The notes beneath the pieces were generated by a model that was given only the letters and a program-made list of their open reading frames with translations, did not search any database and was not told the origin of the DNA. The position numbers and the translations under genes are program-made. A DNA stretch of 47,581 bases, taken from Porticoccaceae bacterium. Its GTDB lineage: Bacteria; Pseudomonadota; Gammaproteobacteria; Pseudomonadales; Porticoccaceae. Of this stretch, positions 29,792 through 38,314 are shown in pieces (the first letter of the stretch is position 1; the number at the start of each line of letters is the position of its first letter). The DNA lies in NCBI GenBank assembly GCA_029242085.1, contig JAQWUP010000085.1:1-47581 (forward strand). Reading direction: 5' to 3'.

Positions 29792-31021
29792 CTAAGGTCT
29801 TTGGCGGTTAATCTTCAGCCTGACCGGCGCGCTGGCCGAGCGCAGTTCAAAGGCATCGGAGAGCACCTCCCAATCACCAGACTCCGGGGTGGCTGAACCG
29901 GATATCGAGAGCCGCGCAACCAGGCGAATACGGCCGGCACTAGATAGATTTTGACCGCTCATCAAGGCGTCCTTATCGGTTAGGGTAATGATGACAGGCA
30001 GGTCGCCAGCACGCAGCTTTCGGGCAGCCAGCGGCATGGGTGGCCCACTCTCGCGAATCGCCGCAACAAATACCAGTTGCTCCGGCCTAAAGCTGATATT
30101 TGCATCAATACTAACGGCTAACTGAACCTGGGGTGTAGAAATCGCCTGAGGTGCCACATCGTCGAGGGCATCCAGTACCTGATTGACGCGATCAATACCT
30201 GCCTGAAGTGCCTGCCAGGTTGGACTTACGGGGTCTAGACTCTGTCGCGCGCCCTCCCAATAAGTGATCGCAAGCTGATACTCGCGGTTCTCAAAAGCCT
30301 GAATACCTTTTAACCCAAGCACCGCAGAATTGCTCGAATCGGCGGCAAATGCTCGATCTAGAGCGCTGGTCACGCGCTCGGTAAAGCGGCTGCCATCCAC
30401 TAGAAAAAGTGCCTCGGCATACTGCGCTAAAAGAAAACTATCCTTTGGTTCGACCTCAATGGCGGAGGCAAAATATTCGCTTGCGGCCAACATATCGCCC
30501 TTGGCAATCGCAGATTGCGCCAGCATAGCCCAGTAGTAAATATTGTCCGGCCGCTGCTGCACGCGCTTTTCTATCGCCGCAGTTAACTCTGAACTCCAGG
30601 CCGCAGCGAGCTCATCAGTGGTCTGCTCGGCAGCGAGACTCATCAGCGACTGAATATGCTCATCTTGCTCAGCACCTAATTTTTGGTAGCTGTAGATAGT
30701 GGCCGTCGACATCAACAGCAGCAGTAACGGCACCAGCCACAGACCCTGTCTGGTTTGTGCAGATGTCTCGCCAGATTCAGCTTCAGTATTGCGCAGCAAT
30801 AACTGCTTCGCATCTGCAACCAGACGCTGGTATTCAGCCTGATCTATCTCTGCCCTTTCAATCTGCTGCAGAAACTGCGCCTGTTGCTCTTTAAACAGGC
30901 GCACATTGGCTTGCTGCCGAGTCGCAGCAATAGATTCGCTTTCATCCCTTTGACCGATCACAAAGGGATAGAAGACAAAGATTGAAGCCGCCATCAGCAG
31001 CCATACAATGGTCAGGATCAT
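29792..31021 (-). CDS. ccmI: Cytochrome c maturation protein CcmI (TPR-containing apocytochrome chaperone)
   Basis: Membrane-anchored chaperone that delivers apocytochrome c to the heme ligation complex. The 409 residues begin with a transmembrane segment (WLLMAASIFVFYPFVIG) and have a cytoplasmic loop with coiled-coil character (about 25-85). A second membrane segment follows near 95-113 (LVPLLLLLMSTATIYSYQKLG). A periplasmic part has TPR-like repeats (IYYWAMLAQSAIAKGDMLAASEYFASAI, then FLLAQYAEALF), ending in a beta-rich C-terminal domain. It overlaps ccmH by an ATGA and is the last gene of the ccm operon. Confidence 0.92.
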   Translation of the reverse strand: MILTIVWLLMAASIFVFYPFVIGQRDESESIAATRQQANVRLFKEQQAQFLQQIERAEIDQAEYQRLVADAKQLLLRNTEAESGETSAQTRQGLWLVPLLLLLMSTATIYSYQKLGAEQDEHIQSLMSLAAEQTTDELAAAWSSELTAAIEKRVQQRPDNIYYWAMLAQSAIAKGDMLAASEYFASAIEVEPKDSFLLAQYAEALFLVDGSRFTERVTSALDRAFAADSSNSAVLGLKGIQAFENREYQLAITYWEGARQSLDPVSPTWQALQAGIDRVNQVLDALDDVAPQAISTPQVQLAVSIDANISFRPEQLVFVAAIRESGPPMPLAARKLRAGDLPVIITLTDKDALMSGQNLSSAGRIRLVARLSISGSATPESGDWEVLSDAFELRSASAPVRLKINRQRP

Positions 31022-31479
31022 GGCTGGCTGTCCTCGTCATCGAGCAGCGCGGCTAAACGCTGCTGGTCATCCGCGCTGGCACTGCTGGATGCGGTTGCTG
31101 TGGGTTTTTGGCGATTATGGCGCATCAGGATAAGCAGCCCTAGCAGCACAATCACGACCGGCGAACCCCAGAGTAGCCAAGTGCTTTTATTAACTTCCGG
31201 GCGGTATAAGATAAATTCCGAGTAACGCGATTTTAGATAGTCTTTAATCTGCTGATCGGTCATCTGCTGTTCTAGCATGCGCTGAATTTCACGCCGCAAA
31301 TCCTGAGAAATTGGGGAGTTGGAGTCAGCCAAATTTTGATTTTGGCACTTGGGGCAGCGCAGCTCCTCAACTAGCTGCTGAAAGCGCGGGCGCAGAGACT
31401 CATCGGAAAACTCAACCACTTCGGTGGAGGCAATAACTAAGGTAGAAAGGAACAGGGTAACGAGTACTGCCAATCTCAT
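31018..31479 (-). CDS. ccmH: Cytochrome c maturation thiol-disulfide protein CcmH
   Basis: Periplasmic, membrane-anchored thioredox protein that keeps the CXXCH cysteines of apocytochrome c reduced. The 153-residue protein has a signal segment (VLVTLFLSTLVIAS), the diagnostic LRCPKCQNQNLADSN motif near residue 41, the helix DLRREIQRMLEQQMTDQQIKDYL, and a membrane anchor near 105-120. It corresponds to the short form (CcmL-like N-terminal half of E. coli CcmH), with CcmI encoded separately, as in Pseudomonas. Both ends overlap their neighbours by ATGA. Confidence 0.95.
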   Translation of the reverse strand: MRLAVLVTLFLSTLVIASTEVVEFSDESLRPRFQQLVEELRCPKCQNQNLADSNSPISQDLRREIQRMLEQQMTDQQIKDYLKSRYSEFILYRPEVNKSTWLLWGSPVVIVLLGLLILMRHNRQKPTATASSSASADDQQRLAALLDDEDSQP

Positions 31480-32012
31480 TGCTCAGCACCGGTCAACTGC
31501 TCGAAAAGTACACGAAACTCGGCATTCCACACCCGCTCATCAACTACACCTACTCGGCGGTGACGGATGATACCCTCGGCATCGACCAGGTAGGTTTCCG
31601 GTGCACCATAAACACCTAAATCAATACCCAGACTACCCTGCGCATCGAAGATATTAAACTGGTAGGGATTGCCGCGCTCAACTAACCAGGCCACTGCTCC
31701 AGCGCGCTGATCTTTGTAGTTGAGACCGACGATCTTGACCCCCTGCTGGGATAGCTTATTGAGCATTGGATGTTCGATACGACAGGCGAAGCACCAGGTC
31801 GCCCAAACATTCACCAACAGGACATCGCCCTTTAGATCCTGCTCAGTCAGCGTACTTTGCTCATCCTTAAGAGATGGCAAGTTAAAGGCGGGAAAAGGTT
31901 CGCCTACCAGTGCTGAGGGCAATTCTGTCGGGTCTTTATCCAGCCCCAGCAGCAATACTAGAGACAGGCCAATAAACAGTGCCAGTGGCACAAATAACGC
32001 TAATCGATTCAT
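31476..32012 (-). CDS. ccmG: Thiol:disulfide interchange protein CcmG/DsbE
   Basis: Periplasmic thioredoxin-like reductant of the Ccm system, tethered by an N-terminal membrane segment (LFVPLALFIGLSLVLLLGL). The 178 residues include the active site WATWCFACRIEHP; the family typically has CxxC with Pro-Thr or Val-Pro inside, so C-F-A-C is a mild variant. GAPETYLVD holds the cis-proline loop. It is flanked by ccmF and ccmH with 4-bp overlaps. Confidence 0.95.
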   Translation of the reverse strand: MNRLALFVPLALFIGLSLVLLLGLDKDPTELPSALVGEPFPAFNLPSLKDEQSTLTEQDLKGDVLLVNVWATWCFACRIEHPMLNKLSQQGVKIVGLNYKDQRAGAVAWLVERGNPYQFNIFDAQGSLGIDLGVYGAPETYLVDAEGIIRHRRVGVVDERVWNAEFRVLFEQLTGAEQ

Positions 32013-33973
32013 ATGCCAACCACCTCAGCCTGTGCCGCTCTGCTCAGCAATGTCTTGCGACGGCGATAGCGTTTATCAAACGCGGCCAACAATCCGCCCA
32101 GCGCAATCATCAGGCCCCCGAGCCAGATACAGCGCACAAACGGTTTGACATAGACCCTTATCGCCCAGGCGTCGCCAGCCAGTGGCTCACCTAGCGAAAC
32201 ATAGAGATCGCGGCTTAATTTGCCGTCGATTGCCGCCTCAGTCATCACCTGACCGCCGGCGCGATAGTTGCGCTTTTCAGGCAGCATGGTGGCAACCAGT
32301 CTGTCGCCAGATACAACCTCGATCTCACCGCGGAAGGCAACAAAATTTGGCCCCTGTACCTGCTTGAGGCTAACAAATTCAAACTGGTAACCGGCGACTT
32401 CAACCCTGTCACCGGGCTCCATACGCACGTCACGCTGCGCCTCATAGGCAGTGCTCAGACCAACGCCCAGAGCGCAAACTGCGATACCGATATGGGCGCA
32501 AATCATGCCCCAATAACTGCCCGTCATAGCGCCGAGGTTTGAGGGCTTGCCCCCTGTCTTGAGCAGCAGATCCTCAATGCTCATGGTGGTAACCCAGAGC
32601 GCCAACAGCAATGTGAACACTGCAATCCAAGAGTACTGCTCTGCTAATAGAGGCAGTAGCAGCGCCAACACAACGCTGATGATTAGCGGCCAGACACCTT
32701 TGCGCAGCAGCATACTGGCATCGGTCTTCTTCCAGCGTGTAAAGCCGGCAAAACCAAGGCAGGCCATAAGTACCGCCATAAGAGGAACAAAGAAAAAATC
32801 AAAAAAGGGTGGACCAACTGAAATTTTGCCCAGATCCAAAACATCGGCAAACAGTGGATAGAGAGTGCCAATAAGGATCATGACCATCGAACTGACCAGC
32901 AAAATATTATTGGTCAGCAAGAGGTTTTCACGAGACCAGCCGCTGTACTCAACGTCTGTCTGCATCGCTGGGCCACGCAGCGCAAACAGCAGCAATGAGC
33001 CACCGATAACAACAGCCAAAAAAGCCAGAATAAAAATTCCCCGTTCGGGATCACTGGCGAAGGCATGCACAGAGGTAAGAATGCCAGAGCGTACCAAGAA
33101 GGTGCCGAGTAAACTTAGCGAGAAGGTGAAAATCGCCAGCAACAGTGTCCAACTGCGAAACACGCCGCGTTTTTCAGTGGCAGAAATACTGTGCACCAGC
33201 GCAGTTCCAACCAACCATGGCATAAACGAGGCGTTCTCCACAGGATCCCAGAACCACCAGCCGCCCCACCCCAGTTCGTAGTAGGCCCACCAGCTGCCGA
33301 GCGTAATACCTATGGTTAGAAACACCCAGGCAGTGTTGATCCATGGCCGCACCCAGCGCGACCAGGCACTGTCGAATTGCCCTCCAAGCAAGGCGGCAAT
33401 AGCAAAGGCAAACGGGACCGAAAAGCCGACATAGCCCATATACAGCATCGGCGGATGCACAATCAGACCGAAGTCTTGAAGCAGTGGATTAAGATCGCCG
33501 CCCTCAACCGGCGAGACCGGCAAAATGCGTTCAAAAGGGTTTGATGTCAGCAGCAAAAATAAGGCAAATCCGACTGAGATTCCGCCCAGTACTGACAGCA
33601 CCCGAGAGGACAAAACCAGCGGCAACTCGCGACTAAATAGTGCCACTGCCGCCGACCAAGCAGCCAGTATTAACGCCCAGAGCAGCAGCGAGCCCTCATG
33701 GGCGCCCCACACCGCACTGACTTTAAACTGCACGGGTAAGAGGCTGTTAGAATTATTGGCCACATAGGCCAGCGAAAAATCGTCCTGTAAAAATGCATTG
33801 GTCAAACAGGCAAAGGATACCGCCATCATTACAAACTGACCCAATGCTAATGAATGACCCAGCCGCATCCAACTTTTATAGCCGGCATATGACCCCAGCA
33901 TGGGTGCCACCGCTTGAGCCACCGCCAAACACAGGGCAACAATAAGGGCCGCATGGCCTAACTCAGCCGTCAT
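32009..33973 (-). CDS. ccmF: Heme lyase CcmF
   Basis: Large polytopic inner-membrane protein that ligates heme to apocytochrome c. The 654 residues carry about 14-15 hydrophobic segments. The tryptophan-rich heme-handling motif WGGWWFWDPVENASFMPWL is at about residue 236, with conserved periplasmic histidines nearby (IVHPPMLYMGYVG, LVHSIS). A periplasmic beta domain (about 520-610; YQFEFVSLKQVQGPNFVAFRGEI) precedes the last helix. It overlaps ccmE and ccmG by ATGA. Confidence 0.97.
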   Translation of the reverse strand: MTAELGHAALIVALCLAVAQAVAPMLGSYAGYKSWMRLGHSLALGQFVMMAVSFACLTNAFLQDDFSLAYVANNSNSLLPVQFKVSAVWGAHEGSLLLWALILAAWSAAVALFSRELPLVLSSRVLSVLGGISVGFALFLLLTSNPFERILPVSPVEGGDLNPLLQDFGLIVHPPMLYMGYVGFSVPFAFAIAALLGGQFDSAWSRWVRPWINTAWVFLTIGITLGSWWAYYELGWGGWWFWDPVENASFMPWLVGTALVHSISATEKRGVFRSWTLLLAIFTFSLSLLGTFLVRSGILTSVHAFASDPERGIFILAFLAVVIGGSLLLFALRGPAMQTDVEYSGWSRENLLLTNNILLVSSMVMILIGTLYPLFADVLDLGKISVGPPFFDFFFVPLMAVLMACLGFAGFTRWKKTDASMLLRKGVWPLIISVVLALLLPLLAEQYSWIAVFTLLLALWVTTMSIEDLLLKTGGKPSNLGAMTGSYWGMICAHIGIAVCALGVGLSTAYEAQRDVRMEPGDRVEVAGYQFEFVSLKQVQGPNFVAFRGEIEVVSGDRLVATMLPEKRNYRAGGQVMTEAAIDGKLSRDLYVSLGEPLAGDAWAIRVYVKPFVRCIWLGGLMIALGGLLAAFDKRYRRRKTLLSRAAQAEVVGI

Positions 33974-34443
33974 TGAGCACCTGACCCTTGAGTCTGCTTG
34001 TATTCCTGCTTGCGCTGATAGGCCTCATTCATTGCATCCGCAACTTCTGGTGGTGTGTATTTCTCATCGTGTTTGGCCAACACCTCGGTGGCCTGAAGAA
34101 CTCGGTTTGCGTCTATTTTGCCTGCAGCAATAGCAGCTTCGCCCTCATCAAACAGATCGGGCAAAATGCCACTGTGCTGGATGACCAATATAGAGGCGCC
34201 ATCGGTGACGGCAAACTGCACATCGAGAGAATCAGCTGCACGCTGCACGCTGCCCTCAACCACCATGCCGCCAGCGCGAATTTGTACCCCCTGCGGCGCT
34301 TCACCTGCGGCAATCTGAGATGGGGTGTAAAAATAATTGGCATTCTGGCCGAGCATATAAACCACCAGACCCACCACCACTGTGGCAGCCACAACAATCA
34401 AAATAACAAACTGCAGACGCTGTTTACGCAGAGGATGCATCAT
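33970..34443 (-). CDS. ccmE: Heme chaperone CcmE
   Basis: Carries heme covalently in the periplasm from CcmC to CcmF. The 157 residues show a basic N-terminus, one membrane anchor (FVILIVVAATVVVGLVVYML), an OB-fold (IRAGGMVVEGSVQR, VQFAVTDGASILVIQHSGILPDLF) and the heme-binding HxxxY motif as HDEKYTPPEV. The protein starts Met-Met and the first ATG overlaps the ccmD stop. The C-terminal tail is flexible and rich in Gln and Lys. Confidence 0.96.
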   Translation of the reverse strand: MMHPLRKQRLQFVILIVVAATVVVGLVVYMLGQNANYFYTPSQIAAGEAPQGVQIRAGGMVVEGSVQRAADSLDVQFAVTDGASILVIQHSGILPDLFDEGEAAIAAGKIDANRVLQATEVLAKHDEKYTPPEVADAMNEAYQRKQEYKQTQGSGAQ

Positions 34444-34634
34444 GCTTCTCCATTAGAATTAGTCGCTCGGGCAATATCCCGCGCCACATCTTTTTGTGCC
34501 GCTTTGCTATCCGCCATTGGTTTAGTAACAAGCCGGATCATCACTGCCAGCGACACGACGACAGCAGTCCAAACGAAGGGGCCGTGGCCTTCCATTGCGA
34601 GCAGCTGCTGCAGGTTCTCAAACTGAAAATTCAT
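34440..34634 (-). CDS. ccmD: Heme exporter protein CcmD
   Basis: Small single-pass membrane protein that helps release holo-CcmE from CcmABC. I place the start at the ATG at 34634 (MNFQFENLQQLLAMEGHGPF), which forms an ATGA with the ccmC stop and gives 64 residues, the usual size. The frame is open 12 codons further upstream, inside ccmC, without a ribosome site. One hydrophobic segment (VWTAVVVSLAVMIRLVT) is followed by a basic cytoplasmic tail, as in the family. Confidence 0.93.
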   Translation of the reverse strand: MNFQFENLQQLLAMEGHGPFVWTAVVVSLAVMIRLVTKPMADSKAAQKDVARDIARATNSNGEA

Positions 34635-35404
34635 GACTTCTGCCCTTTTACTACCAGCTCTTTTACCCATGAACTTTTGCGTTCACGACGCAATATCTCA
34701 GCACGGGTATACAGACATAATGTCACCGCGTAAAAACAATAGAACCCCAAAATCATTACTAGTAATGGCTGAAACATATCCGGGTGCATGCTGGGTGCCG
34801 AGGTCAATTTAATTGTTGCTGGCTGATGCAAGGTATACCACCAGTCGACCGACTTGTAGATAATGGGAATATTTACCGTACCCACCAAGGCCAAGATAGC
34901 ACTGGCTCTATTGCCCGCCTCATTGCTGTGAAATGCATATTGCAGTGCCAGCACGCCCAGGTAGAGAAACAGCAGTATCAGCATAGAAGTAACGCGAGCA
35001 TCCCAGACCCAATAGGTGCCCCAGGTCGGTTTGCCCCAAACAGCACCGGTAAACAGGGCTAAAAAGGTCAGTGCTGCACCTATGGGGGCGGCGGACTTCA
35101 TCACCATATAGGAGAGTTTCATCTTCCAGATCAGACCTATCGCACCAGCGATGGCCATAATGTAGTAACCAGCCAGAGCTAAAAATGAGGCTGGCACATG
35201 CAGATAAATAATTCGAAAACTATTGCCCTGCTTGGCATCCTGAGGCGCAAAACCCAGCCCCCAGACCAAGCCAGTGCCCAGCAGGACCAGTGTTAAAAGG
35301 CTGAGCCAGGGCAACCAACGCCCTGTGGTCTGATAAAACCAGCGTGGCGAACCGAGGCGGTGAAACCACTGCCAGCTGGGGGACCAATTTGTGAGCCAAT
35401 TCAT
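34631..35404 (-). CDS. ccmC: Heme ABC transporter permease CcmC
   Basis: Inner-membrane protein that loads heme onto CcmE. The 257 residues have six hydrophobic helices and the tryptophan-rich motif WGTYWVWDARVTSMLILL near residue 130, with flanking conserved histidines (IYLHVPASFLAL before it, WWYTLHQPATIKL after). The N-terminal 30 residues are aromatic-rich and not conserved. It follows ccmB after 31 bp, the only real gap in the operon besides ccmI-smc, and overlaps ccmD by 4 bp. Confidence 0.96.
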   Translation of the reverse strand: MNWLTNWSPSWQWFHRLGSPRWFYQTTGRWLPWLSLLTLVLLGTGLVWGLGFAPQDAKQGNSFRIIYLHVPASFLALAGYYIMAIAGAIGLIWKMKLSYMVMKSAAPIGAALTFLALFTGAVWGKPTWGTYWVWDARVTSMLILLFLYLGVLALQYAFHSNEAGNRASAILALVGTVNIPIIYKSVDWWYTLHQPATIKLTSAPSMHPDMFQPLLVMILGFYCFYAVTLCLYTRAEILRRERKSSWVKELVVKGQKS

Positions 35405-35435
35405 AACTATCGTCTCTTTATCTGATGCATATATT

Positions 35436-36107
35436 CTAATTAATACTGGTCAGCCGCAGGGCGCCAGCTGCAGCAATTGGACACAGGGCTATGGCTGCCG
35501 CCAGCATGGCACCCAAAATAGCCAGCGGGCCCGACCAGGCAAAGCCATCAATGGCGCTCTGCACTGTCGCACTGCCAAATATGATCACTGGCATATACAG
35601 GGGCATCACCAGCAGTGACAGCAACAATCCACCTTTGCGCAGGGACACTGTTAATGCTGCCCCCACTGCACCAATTAAACTCAAACAGCCAGTGCCCAGT
35701 GCCAAGCTGGCAACCATGGGCATGTAGCCCTGCGCAGGTAATGACAGCATCACGCCCAGCACAGGTGAGGCCAGAGTCAGCGGCAGCCCAGTCACCATCC
35801 AGTGTGCGGTGATTTTCCCCAACACTGGCATAGATAGCATTTGCGGGCTGATTAAAAGCTGCTCCAATGATCCATCCTGATAATCACTGGCAAATAAGCT
35901 ATCGGTGGACAGCAATGTTGCCAGCAGCGCCATTACCCAAATTATGCCGGGGGCGATCTCGGCCAGACGCGCAGACTCCGGCGTGATACCCAGTGGGACC
36001 AGGGTGCAGACCATAATAAAAAATACCAATGGGCTAGCCGCTTCACCAGGGCGCCTGTAAGCGAGCAACAAGTCACGACACAAATAATCGGTAAAGCCGC
36101 TAGACAT
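35436..36107 (-). CDS. ccmB: Heme exporter protein CcmB
   Basis: Permease subunit of the CcmAB ABC transporter that works with CcmC to drive holo-CcmE release. The 223 residues show six hydrophobic segments and the conserved opening LCRDLLLAYRRPGEAASPLVFF, then FASDYQDGSLEQLLISP. The ATG overlaps the ccmA stop by one base (TAATG). Confidence 0.95.
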   Translation of the reverse strand: MSSGFTDYLCRDLLLAYRRPGEAASPLVFFIMVCTLVPLGITPESARLAEIAPGIIWVMALLATLLSTDSLFASDYQDGSLEQLLISPQMLSMPVLGKITAHWMVTGLPLTLASPVLGVMLSLPAQGYMPMVASLALGTGCLSLIGAVGAALTVSLRKGGLLLSLLVMPLYMPVIIFGSATVQSAIDGFAWSGPLAILGAMLAAAIALCPIAAAGALRLTSIN

Positions 36108-36793
36108 TACAGCCCTCCCTGATCGGCATGGGCCAGGATGCTATATTTACGCACGCCATCAATCGCCAGATCTTGGTGCGTGGACAGCACCACCGCTCCT
36201 CCTCGTTTAGCATGGTCGCGCATGCAGTTCTCAAGAAAGCTAACACCCTGTTTGTCGATGGCCGTAAAGGGTTCATCCAGATACCACAGTTTGGCATTGG
36301 TCATTAGCAATCGTGCCAGAGCTACCCGCCGATGCTGGCCCGCTGAAAGGTTGTAACAGGGCATATCGGCATAACCGGCAAGCCCAACCGCTGCCAGAGC
36401 ATCCTGCGCAGAATTGCCGCAATCCGCCGCCATCCAGCGCAAATTTTCTTCTGCAGTCAGAGTCATTTTGACCCCCGGCTGGTGCCCTAGATAAAGGATA
36501 TCGGAGAGATATTCGTAGCGGCACAGGTCAATTGCCTCACCCGCGTATAGGATGTTGCCTGATGTTGGCTGCAGGGCAGTGGTGAGCAGCCGCATCAATG
36601 TTGTTTTACCGCTGCCATTTGCGCCTTCAATCTGGACAATGTCACCGCGACCAACACTCAGGTCGATTTGTTCGAAGACATTGCAATCATCGCGCTCAAA
36701 GAGGAGGCGTTCGACTGTGAGAAGGGGTGTATTGGGCAACAGAATTATCCGAGGCTGATTTCGCTCTCTATTATGCCAAAGATAAGGGTTCAA
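36107..36793 (-). CDS. ccmA: Heme exporter ATP-binding protein CcmA
   Basis: ATPase of the CcmABC complex. The core has Walker A GANGSGKTTLMRLL, Q-loop region YLGHQPGVK, signature LSAGQHRRVALARLLM, Walker B LWYLDEPFTAID and the switch histidine in LSTHQDL. The start is unsettled: no ATG opens the frame. TTG at 36793 gives 228 residues with an unconserved extension; TTG at 36739 (residue 19) begins just before PNTPLLTVERL, where the family normally starts, and would give 210 residues. I see no separate promoter in the 49-bp gap upstream, so it may share the promoter at 37115-37143. Confidence 0.93.
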   Translation of the reverse strand: MNPYLWHNRERNQPRIILLPNTPLLTVERLLFERDDCNVFEQIDLSVGRGDIVQIEGANGSGKTTLMRLLTTALQPTSGNILYAGEAIDLCRYEYLSDILYLGHQPGVKMTLTAEENLRWMAADCGNSAQDALAAVGLAGYADMPCYNLSAGQHRRVALARLLMTNAKLWYLDEPFTAIDKQGVSFLENCMRDHAKRGGAVVLSTHQDLAIDGVRKYSILAHADQGGL

Positions 36794-36842
36794 ATGTTGA
36801 GTTTAGAGCAATTAGTTATCGCCTTGGCAGAAGCTGAGATGT

Positions 36843-37055
36843 TCAGTCAAAGTCATCGTCAAACTCATAGTCTTGCATCTGCTTTTGTAACCGCGCCTCC
36901 TCAAGCTTTAACTCTAGACGGCGCCTGACATTCGAGCTTAATTGGGCACGCTGCTTGTCCGATAGAGACTCAGTCATCTGCAAATCTGCAGACGCGTCTT
37001 CTATTCCTTCGATATCACCATCTAACTCTTCTGCATCACCTGGATCGTCAGCCAT
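36843..37055 (-). CDS. Small PA3496-like protein
   Basis: A 70-residue, very acidic N-terminal half (MADDPGDAEELDGDIEGIED) is followed by a basic helix RRRLELKLEEARLQKQMQDY and an acidic end. The charged helix ending in D-Y-x-F-D-D recalls the small PA3496 family described as putative envelope integrity proteins; this is a resemblance, not a proof. The start is the ATG at 37055, with GAGG about 10 bases upstream; the frame is open 27 codons further but without support. It has its own promoter (37115-37143) and lies 50 bp before ccmA on the same strand. Confidence 0.68.
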   Translation of the reverse strand: MADDPGDAEELDGDIEGIEDASADLQMTESLSDKQRAQLSSNVRRRLELKLEEARLQKQMQDYEFDDDFD

Positions 37056-37114
37056 CAAAAAAAACCTCGCGCTGAAAGTTGAGACCGCCAAAAAAGACCA
37101 GTAACCACAGCGCG

Positions 37115-37143
37115 AAAATAATTCTAAAAGCCGCATCCGTCAA
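37115..37143 (-). promoter_or_regulatory. Sigma-70 promoter for the PA3496-like gene and possibly the ccm operon
   Basis: Read on the minus strand: TTGACG (37143-37138, five of six to consensus), a 17-bp spacer, then TATTTT (37120-37115, four of six). Transcription would start near 37108, leaving a leader of about 53 nt before the ATG at 37055. No better promoter is visible before ccmA, so this may also feed the ccm genes. Confidence 0.55.
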
Positions 37144-37200
37144 GCGGAAAAATGGCAGTTTTTAATCTCACTTTAGCCATCAGATCATCCGCCCTACCCC

Positions 37201-37206
37201 TATAAT
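37201..37206 (+). promoter_or_regulatory. Possible -10 element for msrA
   Basis: A perfect TATAAT lies 113 bp before the msrA start, but the hexamer 17 bp upstream (CATCAG) is a poor -35. It would make a leader of about 106 nt. An activator-dependent promoter or a chance match are both possible. Confidence 0.3.
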
Positions 37207-37318
37207 CAAAGACGGCAAACTGCCTGGATTCAGGGTACAGGGAAACTATTTGCCAATTGCCAGTCAAAGGCCTACTTTATGCCAATATAGATAACCTTTA
37301 TCACCGTGGGAGATTGCC

Positions 37319-37927
37319 GTGCCAACCCTTAAGTTGCTATCAAAATTAGTCGTTATAGTTTGTCTGCCTTTTCTGAGTCTTACTTCTATCAATAGTCATG
37401 CCGAGGAGGATATAGCGACCTTAGCCGGCGGTTGCTTCTGGTGTATAGAGAGTGACTTTGAAAAAATTGACGGCGTCTTATCGGTGGTGTCCGGCTACAC
37501 CGGCGGAAGTTTGAGCAATCCCAGTTATAAACAGGTATCCACGGGCAACACCGGCCATACCGAGGCCGTGCAAATCACCTTCGACAATACCAAGGTCAGC
37601 TTTGAGCAGCTGCTTGAGCACTTTTGGGTAAATATTGACCCCGAGGACGGCAGCGGTCAGTTTTGTGATCGCGGCCTGCAGTATCGAAGTGAAATTTTCT
37701 ACCATAACGAGGCTCAAAAACAGGCCGCGCTTGCATCTCTGGATAGGGTTGCCTCCAGCGGCAAGCTCGATGTTTCTGTCGCAACCGCTGTCACCATGGC
37801 GACGGACTTTTACATCGCTGAGGACTACCATCAGGACTATTACAAAAAGAATCCCACAAGGTACAAATATTACCGCTGGAGCTGTGGTCGTGATAAACGC
37901 CTCGAACAACTTTGGGGTACTGAGTAG
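37319..37927 (+). CDS. msrA: Peptide methionine (S)-S-oxide reductase, exported form
   Basis: Reduces the S epimer of methionine sulfoxide in proteins. The 202-residue product has an N-terminal signal peptide (LLSKLVVIVCLPFLSLTSINSHA), so the mature enzyme should act outside the cytoplasm, unlike E. coli MsrA. The catalytic motif GGCFWCIE is at about residue 37. GYTGG, GHTEAV, DGSGQFCDRG and YHQDYYKKNP are all conserved, and a further cysteine in WSCGRDK could act as the resolving residue. The start is GTG at 37319 with GGGA upstream. A stem-loop terminator follows. It is divergent from the ccm block, whose products also work in the periplasm. Confidence 0.93.
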   Translation: MPTLKLLSKLVVIVCLPFLSLTSINSHAEEDIATLAGGCFWCIESDFEKIDGVLSVVSGYTGGSLSNPSYKQVSTGNTGHTEAVQITFDNTKVSFEQLLEHFWVNIDPEDGSGQFCDRGLQYRSEIFYHNEAQKQAALASLDRVASSGKLDVSVATAVTMATDFYIAEDYHQDYYKKNPTRYKYYRWSCGRDKRLEQLWGTE

Positions 37928-37944
37928 TAGAGAATAGACGTTTC

Positions 37945-37990
37945 CTGCACCACCAGCATATCCGCTATGAGGAGGTGCAGTACTTTTTCT
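37945..37990 (+). terminator. Rho-independent terminator after msrA
   Basis: CTGCACC (37945-37951) pairs with GGTGCAG (37974-37980), with an inner CATA/TATG pairing, and is followed by TACTTTTTC. The stem begins 18 bp after the msrA stop. Confidence 0.65.
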
Positions 37991-38296
37991 GAGCTGTTGC
38001 CTAACCCCTGTAATGGCCGGATAGCCAAATCACCCAAGAAAAATAAATGACAGGGTACCGCCGGCAGTTAAGCCATCGCTGCCTGCTTGATGCTCCAAAG
38101 AAACCCCAGAGCTTACAATTAATCATCGTCGGCACGTAAATTCAGCTTAGATCATTGTGGAAATATTTGGCTTTTCTCCCTCTACACCCATTATGTGGAT
38201 CAATTCTCTGTCTATACTTAGTCAAGAGATGCTTTGAGGATACGAATCCCCTTGGTATGTGCCTTCTATTTTTCAGAGCTCTTTTATACGAGACCT
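37991..38296. other. Intergenic region between the msrA terminator and the broken fnr-like gene
   Basis: About 300 bp without a convincing gene. Near its right end, 38190-38203 reads ATTATGTGGATCAA, eight of ten matches to the Fnr/Anr box TTGAT-N4-ATCAA, and TATACT at 38213-38218 could be a -10. That would fit an autoregulated fnr-type promoter, but both are short and could be chance. Open frames across 38155-38349 and 38234-38425 upstream of the Fnr homology show no family features. Confidence 0.4.
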
Positions 38297-38314
38297 ATGG
38301 ACGGGAATACACCG

